Shown here in pieces: positions 1-7,509 of a stretch of 27,702 nucleotides of DNA. The stretch's first letter is position 1; every line of letters begins with the position of its first letter. The translations under genes and the position numbers were made by a program. The DNA is from Endozoicomonadaceae bacterium. Its GTDB lineage: Bacteria > Pseudomonadota > Gammaproteobacteria > Pseudomonadales > Endozoicomonadaceae. The stretch lies in the NCBI GenBank assembly GCA_023146365.1, contig JAGLCE010000062.1, forward strand, positions 1-27,702, given 5' to 3'. The notes under the pieces are model-generated. The model had not been told where the DNA came from, did not search any database, and saw only the letters and a list, made by a program, of their open reading frames with translations.

Positions 1-590
1 TCCGATAGTAATATATCGAGCCTCTCACAGTCTTCGTTAGTGACTGCTGAAATTATCGCATCTAAATGATCCGTTTGTTCTGAATCAGTCATCAATTCAG
101 ATGATGAAATTTCTTCACATTCAGCACTAGGCCTCATCGATTTGGATCGCGTCTTACATTGATATGAAGTTGTGAGTGAATTAACATCAACCAATTTGGT
201 TGTGTCACTTGAAGCCGTAGAGCTGTGTTCAATAGTTGGATCGGTAGTGAGTAAAGGCGAATGAATAACTTCTTCTGATTGAGTCTTTACATTGTTTGTT
301 TCTTGCGGTTCTGAGGCTGTATTATTTGCGTGTGATAAATTAATATAAGTGGATTTTAAAAGATCAGGCATAACAATGCTTATTTTCCTAGAAAATAAGA
401 AGTCCCCCTTATATTTTATAAGGTGTTCACATTCTATGCGCATAATATGTAGATTACATTGGCCACAGGAAAGAAGCAAACTACAAATCATATATGCTTT
501 AAATAACACTCCTTTATACTTACTTGTATTTTTAATATAAGAAATTTTTTCTCTAAAAGTTAATTTTAATCCGTCAATAGAATTATTCAT
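1..590 (-). CDS. Partial protein with ankyrin-like start, runs off left edge
   Basis: An open frame runs on the minus strand from ATG at 590 to the window edge without a stop, about 196 codons. AAAGG lies 8 nt upstream of the ATG, which supports this start. The N-terminus begins MNNSIDGLKLTFREK, followed by a hydrophobic cysteine-containing stretch (residues about 29-46, with CSLLLSCGQC). Residues about 90-175 are polar and rich in Ser, Thr and Glu, probably disordered. The last visible residues (DAIISAVTNEDCERLDILL) resemble the helix pair that opens an ankyrin repeat, so the missing C-terminal part may be an ankyrin domain; this is inference. No classical signal peptide is evident. It is divergent from the 1137 gene and shares its AT-rich composition. 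Likely an effector-like or host-interaction protein, function unknown. That the frame is real is fairly sure; the family is tentative. Confidence 0.6.
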   Translation of the reverse strand, partial: MNNSIDGLKLTFREKISYIKNTSKYKGVLFKAYMICSLLLSCGQCNLHIMRIECEHLIKYKGDFLFSRKISIVMPDLLKSTYINLSHANNTASEPQETNNVKTQSEEVIHSPLLTTDPTIEHSSTASSDTTKLVDVNSLTTSYQCKTRSKSMRPSAECEEISSSELMTDSEQTDHLDAIISAVTNEDCERLDILLS

Positions 591-1136
591 AATGGAAACC
601 TTTATGTGGTTATGTAATGAATGGTATATTCTTGTGTTTTTATAAAGTTTTATTGTTTATCCTTTATTTATATATAGACGGTTTATATATATACAATTTT
701 TATCGAAATAAGTTTTCGAAAATATGAAATAAAATAGGTGGAGTCTGAATTCCCAGTTATTCTTCAAGCCATGGCAACGCATTTTGTGGTAACCAAACTG
801 ACATTCTGACAAAGAGATAGGGGTAAAACTAAAGTATTTATGAATAACTGGAGAAGTGGCCTATGGGGCCTATGGAGAGGCAAAACAATAGTAAGTCATA
901 GCAAAAACTCAGACAATCAGTGGGAAAATGATAATGTCTCATGTTACAGCCATTGAGGTATAAGAGTCGCCGCCATTGTTTATACATTCAAAGTCACGGA
1001 TTCAGGAACTTGTCAGTATCGTGTTATGCGCTATCGGTTCGATTATTTTTATTGTTTGAACTTATTTATAAAGTTATAGTCTTTATTTAATGTTAATTAA
1101 TTTATTATTTTATATTATATTTAATGGAGATTTATT
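591..1136. other. Divergent intergenic region, AT-rich flanks with a decayed middle
   Basis: This 546-base spacer separates two divergent genes and should hold both promoters. The outer parts (about 600-720 and 1050-1136) are very AT-rich with several TATA-like stretches, too many to choose a -10 box reliably. The middle (about 740-1050) is less AT-rich, has no sustained frame, and looks like decayed DNA. It contains a 10-bp inverted repeat, CCAGTTATTC at 753-762 against 842-851, and a segment at 685-738 that recurs near 7.6 kb. GGAGA at 1126-1130 is the ribosome binding site of the 1137 gene. Confidence 0.5.
685..738 (-). repeat. Dispersed 54-bp element, copy 1
   Basis: Read on the minus strand, this segment aligns with 7605-7662 on the plus strand: 49 of 54 aligned positions match, with one 4-base gap. 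The longest exact block is AACTTATTTCGATAAA. The right-hand copy abuts the IS630 relic. It lies about 100-150 bases upstream of the minus-strand gene that starts at 590. Role unknown; it could be a regulatory segment or the edge of a decayed mobile element. Confidence 0.65.
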
Positions 1137-3785
1137 GTGAATCAAATAAACAATAACGGTTTTATTGATGTGAGTATCAATAGAAATGACAAGTTTTGCC
1201 AAGAATCAGCTGAGAGAAGAGTCTCTTCAAAATCTAATATTCACATTATACAGCGTGAGAATGAGAATATATTAGAAACAATAGATGATAATAATTCTGC
1301 GACACTGTTATCTAATACTGATTTCTTTATCACTAAGAAAGATAACATTCATGGCGTCAAATCTCATCGAACTGTGAATCAAGTATCCCCGAAAGTACTC
1401 CATACAGAGATAAAGAAACCTAATGACTCTCCGCAAGAAAAAGGTACAGAGCCACATAAGAAAACGATCAATACAGAAAAGAACGGAATAACAATACCAG
1501 CGTCTACTGCCAATGCTTTTTCAAGCCATCCAGTAGAATCGGTGACTGATGAACAGGATGACATTCCTGAATCTAACGTACACTCTCAGAAAAAAAATCA
1601 GGAAAAAGCTCATAAAAAAGAAAGTCAGCAGCCCAGTAAATTGCAGATATTTGGTACTGCGATGTGTTCATTTGTCCTGTCTTTAAATCCTAAATTCATA
1701 ACGCCTAATAAGAAAAAAAATAGTCAAGAAATACCAGTGTTAAACTTTAATATTAATGAAAAATCGACAAAAACCACAAATAAAAAAAACCTCTCAAGGG
1801 TGTGTGGTTATATTGAACTCGCTTCTAAATTGTCTCAGAGTTGGTTGCCAATACCTGTTGATATGGTTCAATCACTTGCAACATCGACTACTTACTTGTC
1901 AGCTGCGCAAATGATGGTAAATAGTCAACCAAAGGAAATGTTAAAAAAGGCGGGTAGGTCATTACAGCAACTTGCTCGTAGCGCTTGCTCAATATTAAGG
2001 ACAAAAAAAAAGCAACCCAAACAACAAGCTAATGATAAGCAAGAAAAACAGCAGCAACCTACTAATAAAACAAGGGGAGCTTCGTGCAACGAAAGTGGCG
2101 ATAATGGCAATGACGTTTCACATGCGAACAATGGAGAACGGCGTGATATTAAAGAAAGGAAGCTGAGAAATGATGGCCTTAATGTTGGATGGGTGTTGAA
2201 AGGTTGTATATTGACAGGATTGTATAGAACGGGATGCAGTGTTTATATACCGTATCATCAGATGTGCCCAAGCGAGCCAATTCCTGTGCCAGACATTAAC
2301 ACCTTTGAGCGTATCGGCTCTTCAGGTTGTTATCCAAGTGATGCTATGTATCAACAAACGGCAGATATCAATGCCGCTAATTTTAGCGGTACTATTCAGT
2401 TTGATTTTTCAGGTCATTTTGATGGTGGATGTCACAAAATTACTCATCTTACTCAAAGCTTATTTAATGTTATTGTAGGAAGAGGCTCGGTTATCAATGT
2501 TGAATTCGTTAACTATAATATGACGAGTAAACTAAATGCTGGAGGGATGATATGTAATGTAATGACTGATATGGCAGAGATAAAAGACAATCATTTTGGA
2601 CCGGGTCGTGTTTACAGTGCACTAGGTGATAATGGCATTGCTTTATGTTCGGGTATGGCTAAAAAAAATTCTAGAATAACTGATAATACAGGAAATGGAT
2701 TTTTCATTGATCTTAAAGGAATTCATAAAGTTTTTGCATTCGGCGCAGTTATTGTTCAAGATGATGCTGTTATTATGAATAATATTGTTCAGAACTGTAA
2801 AATGATAGCTCAAACAAGCATTGGCAATCTTGCTATCGGATCCATCTATTCGAGTGGTAATGCAAACGTAAGCGGTAATGTAGTTAGGAATTGCACAATG
2901 TGCTTAAACGGTGATGGAGTTATGGCTGTAGGAGTATCTCACTCAAGCGGTAACGTTACCATTTCTGGCAATATAGTACAGGACAGTACTATGAAACTTG
3001 GCAATTTTGGATCTATAGCTGTCGGAGCTGGATTTGCGGAATTTATAGGTAAAATAAATAATAACATGGCTATAGGTACAATCATGGTTATTCCTAGTGA
3101 AACGGCTTTTTTTGGTGTATCGATAGGGATATTAAATAATAAACATAGTGAATCAATTGGCCAGTCTGTGATGATAGATTGTCATATAAATTCTAAAGTT
3201 AAGAGAACTATTTTAAATGTAGGAAGTGATCAACTTACCACTAAAAATGTTATATCGGCAGGGAATAAAGTCAATGGATATTGGTATAGTAACAATATCG
3301 AAAGATCGTCATCTAATATTGACTGTGCGAATTTTGATAAGCAGTTCGTACGTGAAACTTGTTACCCTGAATATCGAGGGGCAGGAATCTATAGTAAAGG
3401 TTGTGGCACATATATTGAACCAATATATAACTTTGGAGATGTTGAACCACCAGTACCTAATAACTCAGTAACAACATCTAAACCAGAAACTTTTGAGCGA
3501 ACATCTAACGTTACTCCACTTGGTGGAGCGCCCATTTTAGAATCCGCAGTCATAGGCGGTGGAATAATAGCATCTGTTGTTGGAGTCGTAGCAGGGGTTG
3601 TTGGTAGCGGTTATTGTATTTATCATTGGAGAAAAGGATTTAATGATGGAGATAGAGGAACAGATTTGCTTTTACGGCCAGTAACACAAACTTATAACTA
3701 TTTTTGTCGTAGTCGTACGAATTATGAACACGAAAACGTTCCCACTACAGAGCCAGTAGAAGGTCATACTGAATCATCAGTATAA
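1137..3785 (+). CDS. Large beta-helix-like protein with C-terminal membrane anchor
   Basis: 882 residues from a GTG start with GGAGA 6 nt upstream. Residues 1 to about 210 are polar and Lys/Asn/Ser-rich, probably disordered. Residues about 220-275 are more hydrophobic, followed by a basic Lys/Gln stretch (about 285-320). From about 395 to 735 short units repeat with a pattern such as NFSGTIQFDFSGHFDGG and later SGNVTISGNIVQDSTM, typical of right-handed beta-helix or GLUG-like repeats. A Pro/Thr/Ser linker follows. Residues about 804-828 form one strong Gly/Val/Ala transmembrane helix, and the tail begins with HWRKG, as in a stop-transfer signal. There is no N-terminal signal peptide, so the route to any membrane is unclear. 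AT-rich with many ATA and AGA codons, unlike the genes to the right. Possible surface or effector-like protein; I do not recognise a named family. Confidence 0.85.
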   Translation: MNQINNNGFIDVSINRNDKFCQESAERRVSSKSNIHIIQRENENILETIDDNNSATLLSNTDFFITKKDNIHGVKSHRTVNQVSPKVLHTEIKKPNDSPQEKGTEPHKKTINTEKNGITIPASTANAFSSHPVESVTDEQDDIPESNVHSQKKNQEKAHKKESQQPSKLQIFGTAMCSFVLSLNPKFITPNKKKNSQEIPVLNFNINEKSTKTTNKKNLSRVCGYIELASKLSQSWLPIPVDMVQSLATSTTYLSAAQMMVNSQPKEMLKKAGRSLQQLARSACSILRTKKKQPKQQANDKQEKQQQPTNKTRGASCNESGDNGNDVSHANNGERRDIKERKLRNDGLNVGWVLKGCILTGLYRTGCSVYIPYHQMCPSEPIPVPDINTFERIGSSGCYPSDAMYQQTADINAANFSGTIQFDFSGHFDGGCHKITHLTQSLFNVIVGRGSVINVEFVNYNMTSKLNAGGMICNVMTDMAEIKDNHFGPGRVYSALGDNGIALCSGMAKKNSRITDNTGNGFFIDLKGIHKVFAFGAVIVQDDAVIMNNIVQNCKMIAQTSIGNLAIGSIYSSGNANVSGNVVRNCTMCLNGDGVMAVGVSHSSGNVTISGNIVQDSTMKLGNFGSIAVGAGFAEFIGKINNNMAIGTIMVIPSETAFFGVSIGILNNKHSESIGQSVMIDCHINSKVKRTILNVGSDQLTTKNVISAGNKVNGYWYSNNIERSSSNIDCANFDKQFVRETCYPEYRGAGIYSKGCGTYIEPIYNFGDVEPPVPNNSVTTSKPETFERTSNVTPLGGAPILESAVIGGGIIASVVGVVAGVVGSGYCIYHWRKGFNDGDRGTDLLLRPVTQTYNYFCRSRTNYEHENVPTTEPVEGHTESSV

Positions 3786-3875
3786 CTTCAGATATAGCAG
3801 ATGTTATTGTGTAACAAATAGAATTTACAGGTTAAATAAAAAAGCCAAAAATCTCAACATGAAGTGTATTAGTTC

Positions 3876-3905
3876 CGATCCAATCCGATCCAATTCGATT
3901 TGATC
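3876..3905 (+). repeat. Three degenerate decamers
   Basis: CGATCCAATC, CGATCCAATT and CGATTTGATC follow one another directly. The GATC-rich run can also fold on itself because GATCC and GGATC occur within about 20 bases. It sits about 90 bases past the beta-helix gene. No function assigned. Confidence 0.5.
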
Positions 3906-4142
3906 GGATCTGACAGTCGTCCATTTATTGATATAGACAAAATATCATTTTCTCTATAAACAAGGCAGGCAATTCGGTAATGTCCGTTTGATTGGTTGAG
4001 GTCATCGTTACTGTATGAGCCGTGAATCAGTGAGGCTGTATTTAACTAATAAGTGCAATGGACTGATCTGTGTAGATTTTGAGTGGTATTCGTCCTACTA
4101 AAACATTTCTGGGCATGGTATTAATCACTACCACTCGACAGT

Positions 4143-4167
4143 AAGGATGGTTTTGTTGACCATCTTT
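4143..4167 (+). terminator. Possible intrinsic terminator upstream of the ankyrin gene
   Basis: AAGGATGGT pairs with ACCATCTTT (one G-T pair) around a 7-base loop and is followed by CCTTTTAT, a weak T-rich tail. It would end transcription coming from the beta-helix side about 50 bases before the ankyrin gene starts. The weak tail leaves this uncertain; it could also be a leader hairpin. Confidence 0.35.
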
Positions 4168-4213
4168 CCTTTTATAAAAAGTGAACTTTTTATTTTAATA
4201 TAAGTCCAATACA

Positions 4214-5149
4214 ATGAAGGTGAGCCTGATTATATCAAGTGTTTGTAAAAGAACCAATAATAATTTTTTAACTAAAATGATGTTGAATATGAATATGAAT
4301 ATGAATATGAATATGGATATGGATATGGATATGGATATGGATAAGGCAAAATATACTCTCTACCAACGAGTTTTGATTTTTATAAAGCGTCCAATCCAAG
4401 AGTATTTCTTAAGCATATTCAGAGACTTTTATATTACGTCAACTGATGCGGAGCTAGAACTTATCCTTGGAGTATGTGCTGATCGACAAAACCAAAGTAA
4501 AAATAGGTCTCCTTCAAAGCCAATAGACAATCATACTGTATATACTTCTCAAGAAAATATCGTTAAAACAGTTGTGGAGAACGTCGGGAATTCGCAGGAC
4601 GTTGAGGCTAAATTTGAGAGCGATTCCATTAAAGCTGCTAAGGATGGATATGTGAATTTAATAGCAAGTCTTGTGACGAATAAACATTATCGTCCGAATG
4701 CTCTGGACGATAACAACCGCACTCCCTTAGAATGTGCTATCGCCCGTGGGAGTTTAGAAGTTGTGCAGTATTTGTTCTCGATGCGGTCTTATATTTCAAA
4801 GTATCATGGTACATCTGATTGCTATTATAAAAATGAAACACTTGGAACAACCTCTCTACATATCGCTGCTAAATATGGACGTTTATATATAATGCGATAT
4901 TTGATAGATAATCTGCCTAATTATGATAAAAAAAATATGCCACATCTATGGCTTGATAAACACAATAAAACGCCATTTCTTCTCGCCATTGAACATGAGC
5001 ATTTAGAAGTAGTAAAGTATTTGACTGAAGTATTTAAGAGTGAAAGCGAAGAAATTTTGGATTATTGGAAAGGAGTCTCTTTGATAGTAATCCTACGCTA
5101 TGGGTATTTATATATATCTGAATCCGTTACTTTAGATGTATCAAAATGA
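4214..5149 (+). CDS. Ankyrin-repeat protein with Asn-Met/Asp-Met tract
   Basis: 311 residues. Residues 25-44 are an (Asn-Met)5(Asp-Met)4Asp-Lys tract encoded by hexanucleotide repeats. Residues about 45-75 are hydrophobic and basic, then a polar linker. Ankyrin-like repeats occupy about 137-290: an opening helix pair near 137-153, then units with the TPLxxAIxxGxLEVVxYL pattern at about 165-188, 210-232 (TSLHIAAKYGR) and 248-272 (TPFLLAIEHEH). Ankyrin domains bind proteins and are common in effectors of host-associated bacteria; no catalytic domain is visible. No Shine-Dalgarno precedes ATG 4214, and each ATG of the repeat tract is in frame, so the real start may lie between 4214 and 4339. No classical signal peptide. 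AT-rich like its neighbours. Confidence 0.8.
   Translation: MKVSLIISSVCKRTNNNFLTKMMLNMNMNMNMNMDMDMDMDMDKAKYTLYQRVLIFIKRPIQEYFLSIFRDFYITSTDAELELILGVCADRQNQSKNRSPSKPIDNHTVYTSQENIVKTVVENVGNSQDVEAKFESDSIKAAKDGYVNLIASLVTNKHYRPNALDDNNRTPLECAIARGSLEVVQYLFSMRSYISKYHGTSDCYYKNETLGTTSLHIAAKYGRLYIMRYLIDNLPNYDKKNMPHLWLDKHNKTPFLLAIEHEHLEVVKYLTEVFKSESEEILDYWKGVSLIVILRYGYLYISESVTLDVSK
4286..4339 (+). repeat. Hexanucleotide tandem repeat inside the ankyrin gene
   Basis: Five AATATG units followed by four GATATG units, then GATAAG. The unit length is a multiple of three, so gain or loss of units changes protein length by two residues each and does not shift the frame. Every unit contains an in-frame ATG. The switch from AAT to GAT at mid-tract suggests two expansion events. 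Confidence 0.95.
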
Positions 5150-5324
5150 CAGAGACTTCCATGTCGCAAGGGTTATCGCATGAGACACTATCATTTAAAA
5201 AATAACCCAATGGCGAATTTATGGATAACCAGCTTCGCCTTTGAAGTCCTTTAATAAAAAGGCCTACAGACATAGCCTCTATAACGCACTAAATAATAAC
5301 ACAGTTTATAAGTGAGAACATGGA

Positions 5325-6350
5325 ATGAAATCATTAAATATTTTAAGAAGCAGTAATAAAAATAATTTTCCTTCATTGAAAACATTTAAGCACGTAAATA
5401 ATAGTGAGGATCTAATAGTAACACCAACAGATAGCAAGCGCACATCTGACAGAAACTTAATCTCTGCATTTAAACGATTCGTCTTTTGGATAATTAAACA
5501 GATATTAAGTTGTTGTTGCATGTGTGTTAATCATTCAGAAGATAAAAATCTTATTAAAAAAACAGAAGTTAGTAAGCATAATATTGATCGTTATGAATTG
5601 AACGGCCATCCAATTGAAAATTCAAACCGTGCTATCTTGGGTAACTGTATAGTTAACGAAAGGCAGAGATTTAAAACTCGTCAACGTGGACCTACGTGTA
5701 AAATTGCAACACTAGCATTTTGCCATGAGCTTTTTTACGGGCATGATGAACACTCCTATATTCCATTATTTAAACAACATGAGTACCGCACAAGTGTTCG
5801 TTCTATTGCTAAAACATGTGGATCGGTACAAGGTGAGGTTGTAGATCTCATAATGCTCAACAATATTGCCAATAAATTAAATCTTGAATTATCTATTAAA
5901 CAGTTCAAAACAGAAAAAGTTTTCAATGATGAAATAAAGAAGTCAATAGATAAAAATTGTCTCATTATGATATTTATACAAATGCGAAATGAAACTGCGG
6001 TCTTAAATATTCCAGCTAATAGCCAGTCATTAGAACATGCTGTTGTTATCTATGGATACAATACAGAAGAAAAGAAAATGTGGGGTTACAACTATGGGGA
6101 GTCTGTATGTTGGGATAGTAACGTTCTTTATAATGCTGCTATCAATGTTAATAAAAAAAGAAAAGCGGAAACTTTTTATAAACATGTATCAAAAAATGAT
6201 TACTGCACAGACTGTAAATGGCATGATCAATCCTATATTCCCCCAAGCGCACGGGATCTAAAGGTCAAAAATATTCTGAAATTTAGAACATCCAAAGATC
6301 CATGTGGCAGTTTTTTTGGTGTTATGTGCCAGATAAAAAAGAAACAATAG
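5325..6350 (+). CDS. Putative papain-fold cysteine protease, effector-like
   Basis: 341 residues; GTGAG about 8 nt before ATG 5325 is a weak ribosome binding site. Residues 50-68 combine a hydrophobic segment (FVFWIIKQIL) with a cysteine cluster, CCCMC at 63-67, which could be a lipid-attachment or metal site. The core has the order expected of papain-like C39/C70-type peptidases: Gln120 and Cys125 in RQRGPTCKIATL (oxyanion Gln and nucleophile), then His238 in EHAVVIYGY, then an acidic or amide residue in the following turn (Asp264 in CWDSN, or Asn246). The Gln-x4-Cys and His-x-Val-x-x-x-Gly-Tyr patterns are visible; the catalytic role is inferred. The C-terminal part (about 275-341) is basic with further cysteines. 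No signal peptide. It lies 175 bases after the ankyrin gene on the same strand. It could be an inactive relative or an amidase or transglutaminase of the same fold. Confidence 0.7.
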   Translation: MKSLNILRSSNKNNFPSLKTFKHVNNSEDLIVTPTDSKRTSDRNLISAFKRFVFWIIKQILSCCCMCVNHSEDKNLIKKTEVSKHNIDRYELNGHPIENSNRAILGNCIVNERQRFKTRQRGPTCKIATLAFCHELFYGHDEHSYIPLFKQHEYRTSVRSIAKTCGSVQGEVVDLIMLNNIANKLNLELSIKQFKTEKVFNDEIKKSIDKNCLIMIFIQMRNETAVLNIPANSQSLEHAVVIYGYNTEEKKMWGYNYGESVCWDSNVLYNAAINVNKKRKAETFYKHVSKNDYCTDCKWHDQSYIPPSARDLKVKNILKFRTSKDPCGSFFGVMCQIKKKQ

Positions 6351-6375
6351 AGAACCTTTATAGCAATCTTAATCC

Positions 6376-6398
6376 TGACTTTGAATGTATCAAAGTCA
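6376..6398 (+). terminator. Hairpin after the protease gene
   Basis: TGACTTTG and CAAAGTCA form a perfect 8-bp stem with a 7-base loop, 25 bases past the protease stop codon. Flanking CTTAAT and ATTAAG extend it after a small bulge. No T-run follows, so it is a weak terminator candidate or an RNA-stabilising stem. The left arm plus loop (15 bases) recurs in opposite orientation at 982-996. Confidence 0.35.
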
Positions 6399-6790
6399 CG
6401 AATTAAGGATAATAATAATGGAAATAAAAATAATAAGAAATAGAGTAATAAGAGAGACCTCATTATTATCAGTGACTTGAGTCGCCCCCATTAAACTTTC
6501 CTCATTGTGTTATCCCTTACAAAGTTCACTGAAGCGTTTAACACTCAATGATCGGTTGTATGGCTTGTTTCTGGAGTTTTGGATCGACTTTTTTGACGCT
6601 GCTATCCCACGCTCAATAACGTTTCTGTATTATCGAGGCTACGAAGGATTATTTAGGTCAGTGGCTGAGACGAAAAGTTTGAACTGTGTCGTGAAGGTTT
6701 TTTTAAAGTCGATATTTTATCAGAATATAATCGGTTTGGTTGGATGATGATTAGGTCTCATTGTATTAATCCAGCAGTAGATTACATTTA

Positions 6791-6804
6791 TTGTATTAAT
6801 ACAA
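6791..6804. promoter_or_regulatory. Perfect 14-bp palindrome
   Basis: TTGTATTAATACAA is a perfect palindrome beyond the 3' end of the creA-like gene. Two further half-like copies (ATTGTATTAAT) lie at about 6760 and 6888. It could be an operator, but no gene start lies close enough to assign it. Confidence 0.3.
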
Positions 6805-6900
6805 ACAATGCCAAGAATTAGAAGGAGCCAAAAGTAAATTATTTTTCAAAAAAAAACGTTAAGGCTCTTTCTAGTTAATTACACTTAATTGTATTAATAA

Positions 6901-7341
6901 TTAATTGCTTAAGAATACAGATGTAGTTGAATGTTTAAAACTGCCACCTCCAGTCTGATTGCTATAGCTTACATAAACAGCAGCATTTGTTGCTGTGTCA
7001 TAGTAACGATTGACTCTAATAGATTTATCACCATAGCTCAGTGATATCGTATAAACCTCATTATTTTTCAGATTTTCCCTCAGTCTATTAATTTCGTAAT
7101 CACTAGACATTCCAGTTTTAATACATTGAATGCTAGAGTCTGATGGAGTTGATAGATTCAAAAAATCAGTCTCATGAATTCTACTGATATAACAAGTGAC
7201 ATTGCTTAGTATTGGATCTGTAAATTTTTCAACTTTTATCTTATTTGATTCAAAAAAGCTAAGTCTAATATTGGCAAAATCTTGAGAGGTTGCCGTAAAT
7301 GATAGTGTGGATAAAAACAATAGTGCTATTAGTGATTTCAT
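6901..7341 (-). CDS. creA: CreA-family periplasmic protein
   Basis: 146 residues with an N-terminal signal peptide (MKSLIALLFLSTLSFTATS), so the product should be periplasmic. The body matches the CreA family: IKVEKFTDPILSNVTCYISR (compare [20 protein letters not shown] in E. coli CreA), a second conserved cysteine in SIQCIKTG (Cys50 and Cys73, a likely disulfide), and the C-terminal RYYDTATNAAVYVSYS segment. CreA function is not well established even in E. coli, where the gene precedes creBCD. Here there is no creB, creC or creD nearby. It sits alone in an AT-rich region between long spacers, next to an IS relic, which suggests it was acquired or left stranded. Upstream lies a hairpin at 7386-7405. 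Confidence 0.8.
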   Translation of the reverse strand: MKSLIALLFLSTLSFTATSQDFANIRLSFFESNKIKVEKFTDPILSNVTCYISRIHETDFLNLSTPSDSSIQCIKTGMSSDYEINRLRENLKNNEVYTISLSYGDKSIRVNRYYDTATNAAVYVSYSNQTGGGSFKHSTTSVFLSN

Positions 7342-7385
7342 TTGATTGCATCCGTATGTTGATGATATCTGCCTCTTACGTTATA

Positions 7386-7405
7386 TTCAGTATTTCTATA
7401 CTGAA
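7386..7405 (-). promoter_or_regulatory. Hairpin or operator-like inverted repeat upstream of creA
   Basis: TTCAGTAT and ATACTGAA form a perfect 8-bp inverted repeat with a 4-base gap, 44 bases before the creA start. Its position suits an operator or a leader hairpin. No regulator is encoded nearby. Confidence 0.35.
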
Positions 7406-7509
7406 GGATGGAAATGAGGCGACAAGTTGTTATTTCAAAGCGTCTAGTATTTTATGAGACCTAACTCTAAAATAGTGAATAATTATTATAATCAGTTTGT
7501 GCTATGTTA

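Larger units (their letters stand above)
3786..4213. other. Intergenic region with degenerate repeats and a hairpin
   Basis: 428 bases between the beta-helix and ankyrin genes. It holds three degenerate 10-mers (3876-3905), an 8-bp inverted repeat GAGTGGTA at 4081-4088 against TACCACTC at 4129-4136, and a hairpin at 4143-4167. On the minus strand a frame of about 60 codons stays open between roughly 4050 and 3870, but it has no start and no recognisable motif. It may be a gene fragment or chance. Confidence 0.4.
6351..6900. other. Non-coding stretch with hairpin and palindrome repeats
   Basis: 550 bases between the protease gene and the convergent creA-like gene. A hairpin at 6376-6398 follows the protease gene. 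GAGTCGCC followed by CCCATT at 6479-6492 matches 964-977 at 13 of 14 bases. An 80-codon frame at 6505-6747 has no recognisable domain and is probably chance. From 6759 the region becomes very AT-rich with three copies of ATTGTATTAAT (near 6760, 6790 and 6888). Probably decayed sequence plus 3' regions of two genes. Confidence 0.4.

Noticed and set aside
349..540. 63-codon plus-strand frame near the left edge
   Set aside because: It lies opposite the better supported minus-strand gene that starts at 590 with a ribosome binding site and shows no domain.
1057..1080. Shared promoter box (TGAACTT followed by TATA) upstream of the 1137 and 4214 genes
   Set aside because: Spacing differs (11 and 10 bases), too short for -35/-10, and AT-rich DNA makes such matches common.
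3876..3905. CRISPR-like or iteron array
   Set aside because: Only three adjoining degenerate 10-mers with no spacers and no replication or Cas gene nearby.
4286..4339. Phase-variation switch by frame shifting
   Set aside because: The repeat unit is six bases, so changes in copy number keep the frame. Only length variation is possible.
6505..6747. 80-codon plus-strand frame between the protease gene and creA
   Set aside because: No ribosome binding site, no recognisable domain, and the surrounding sequence looks decayed.
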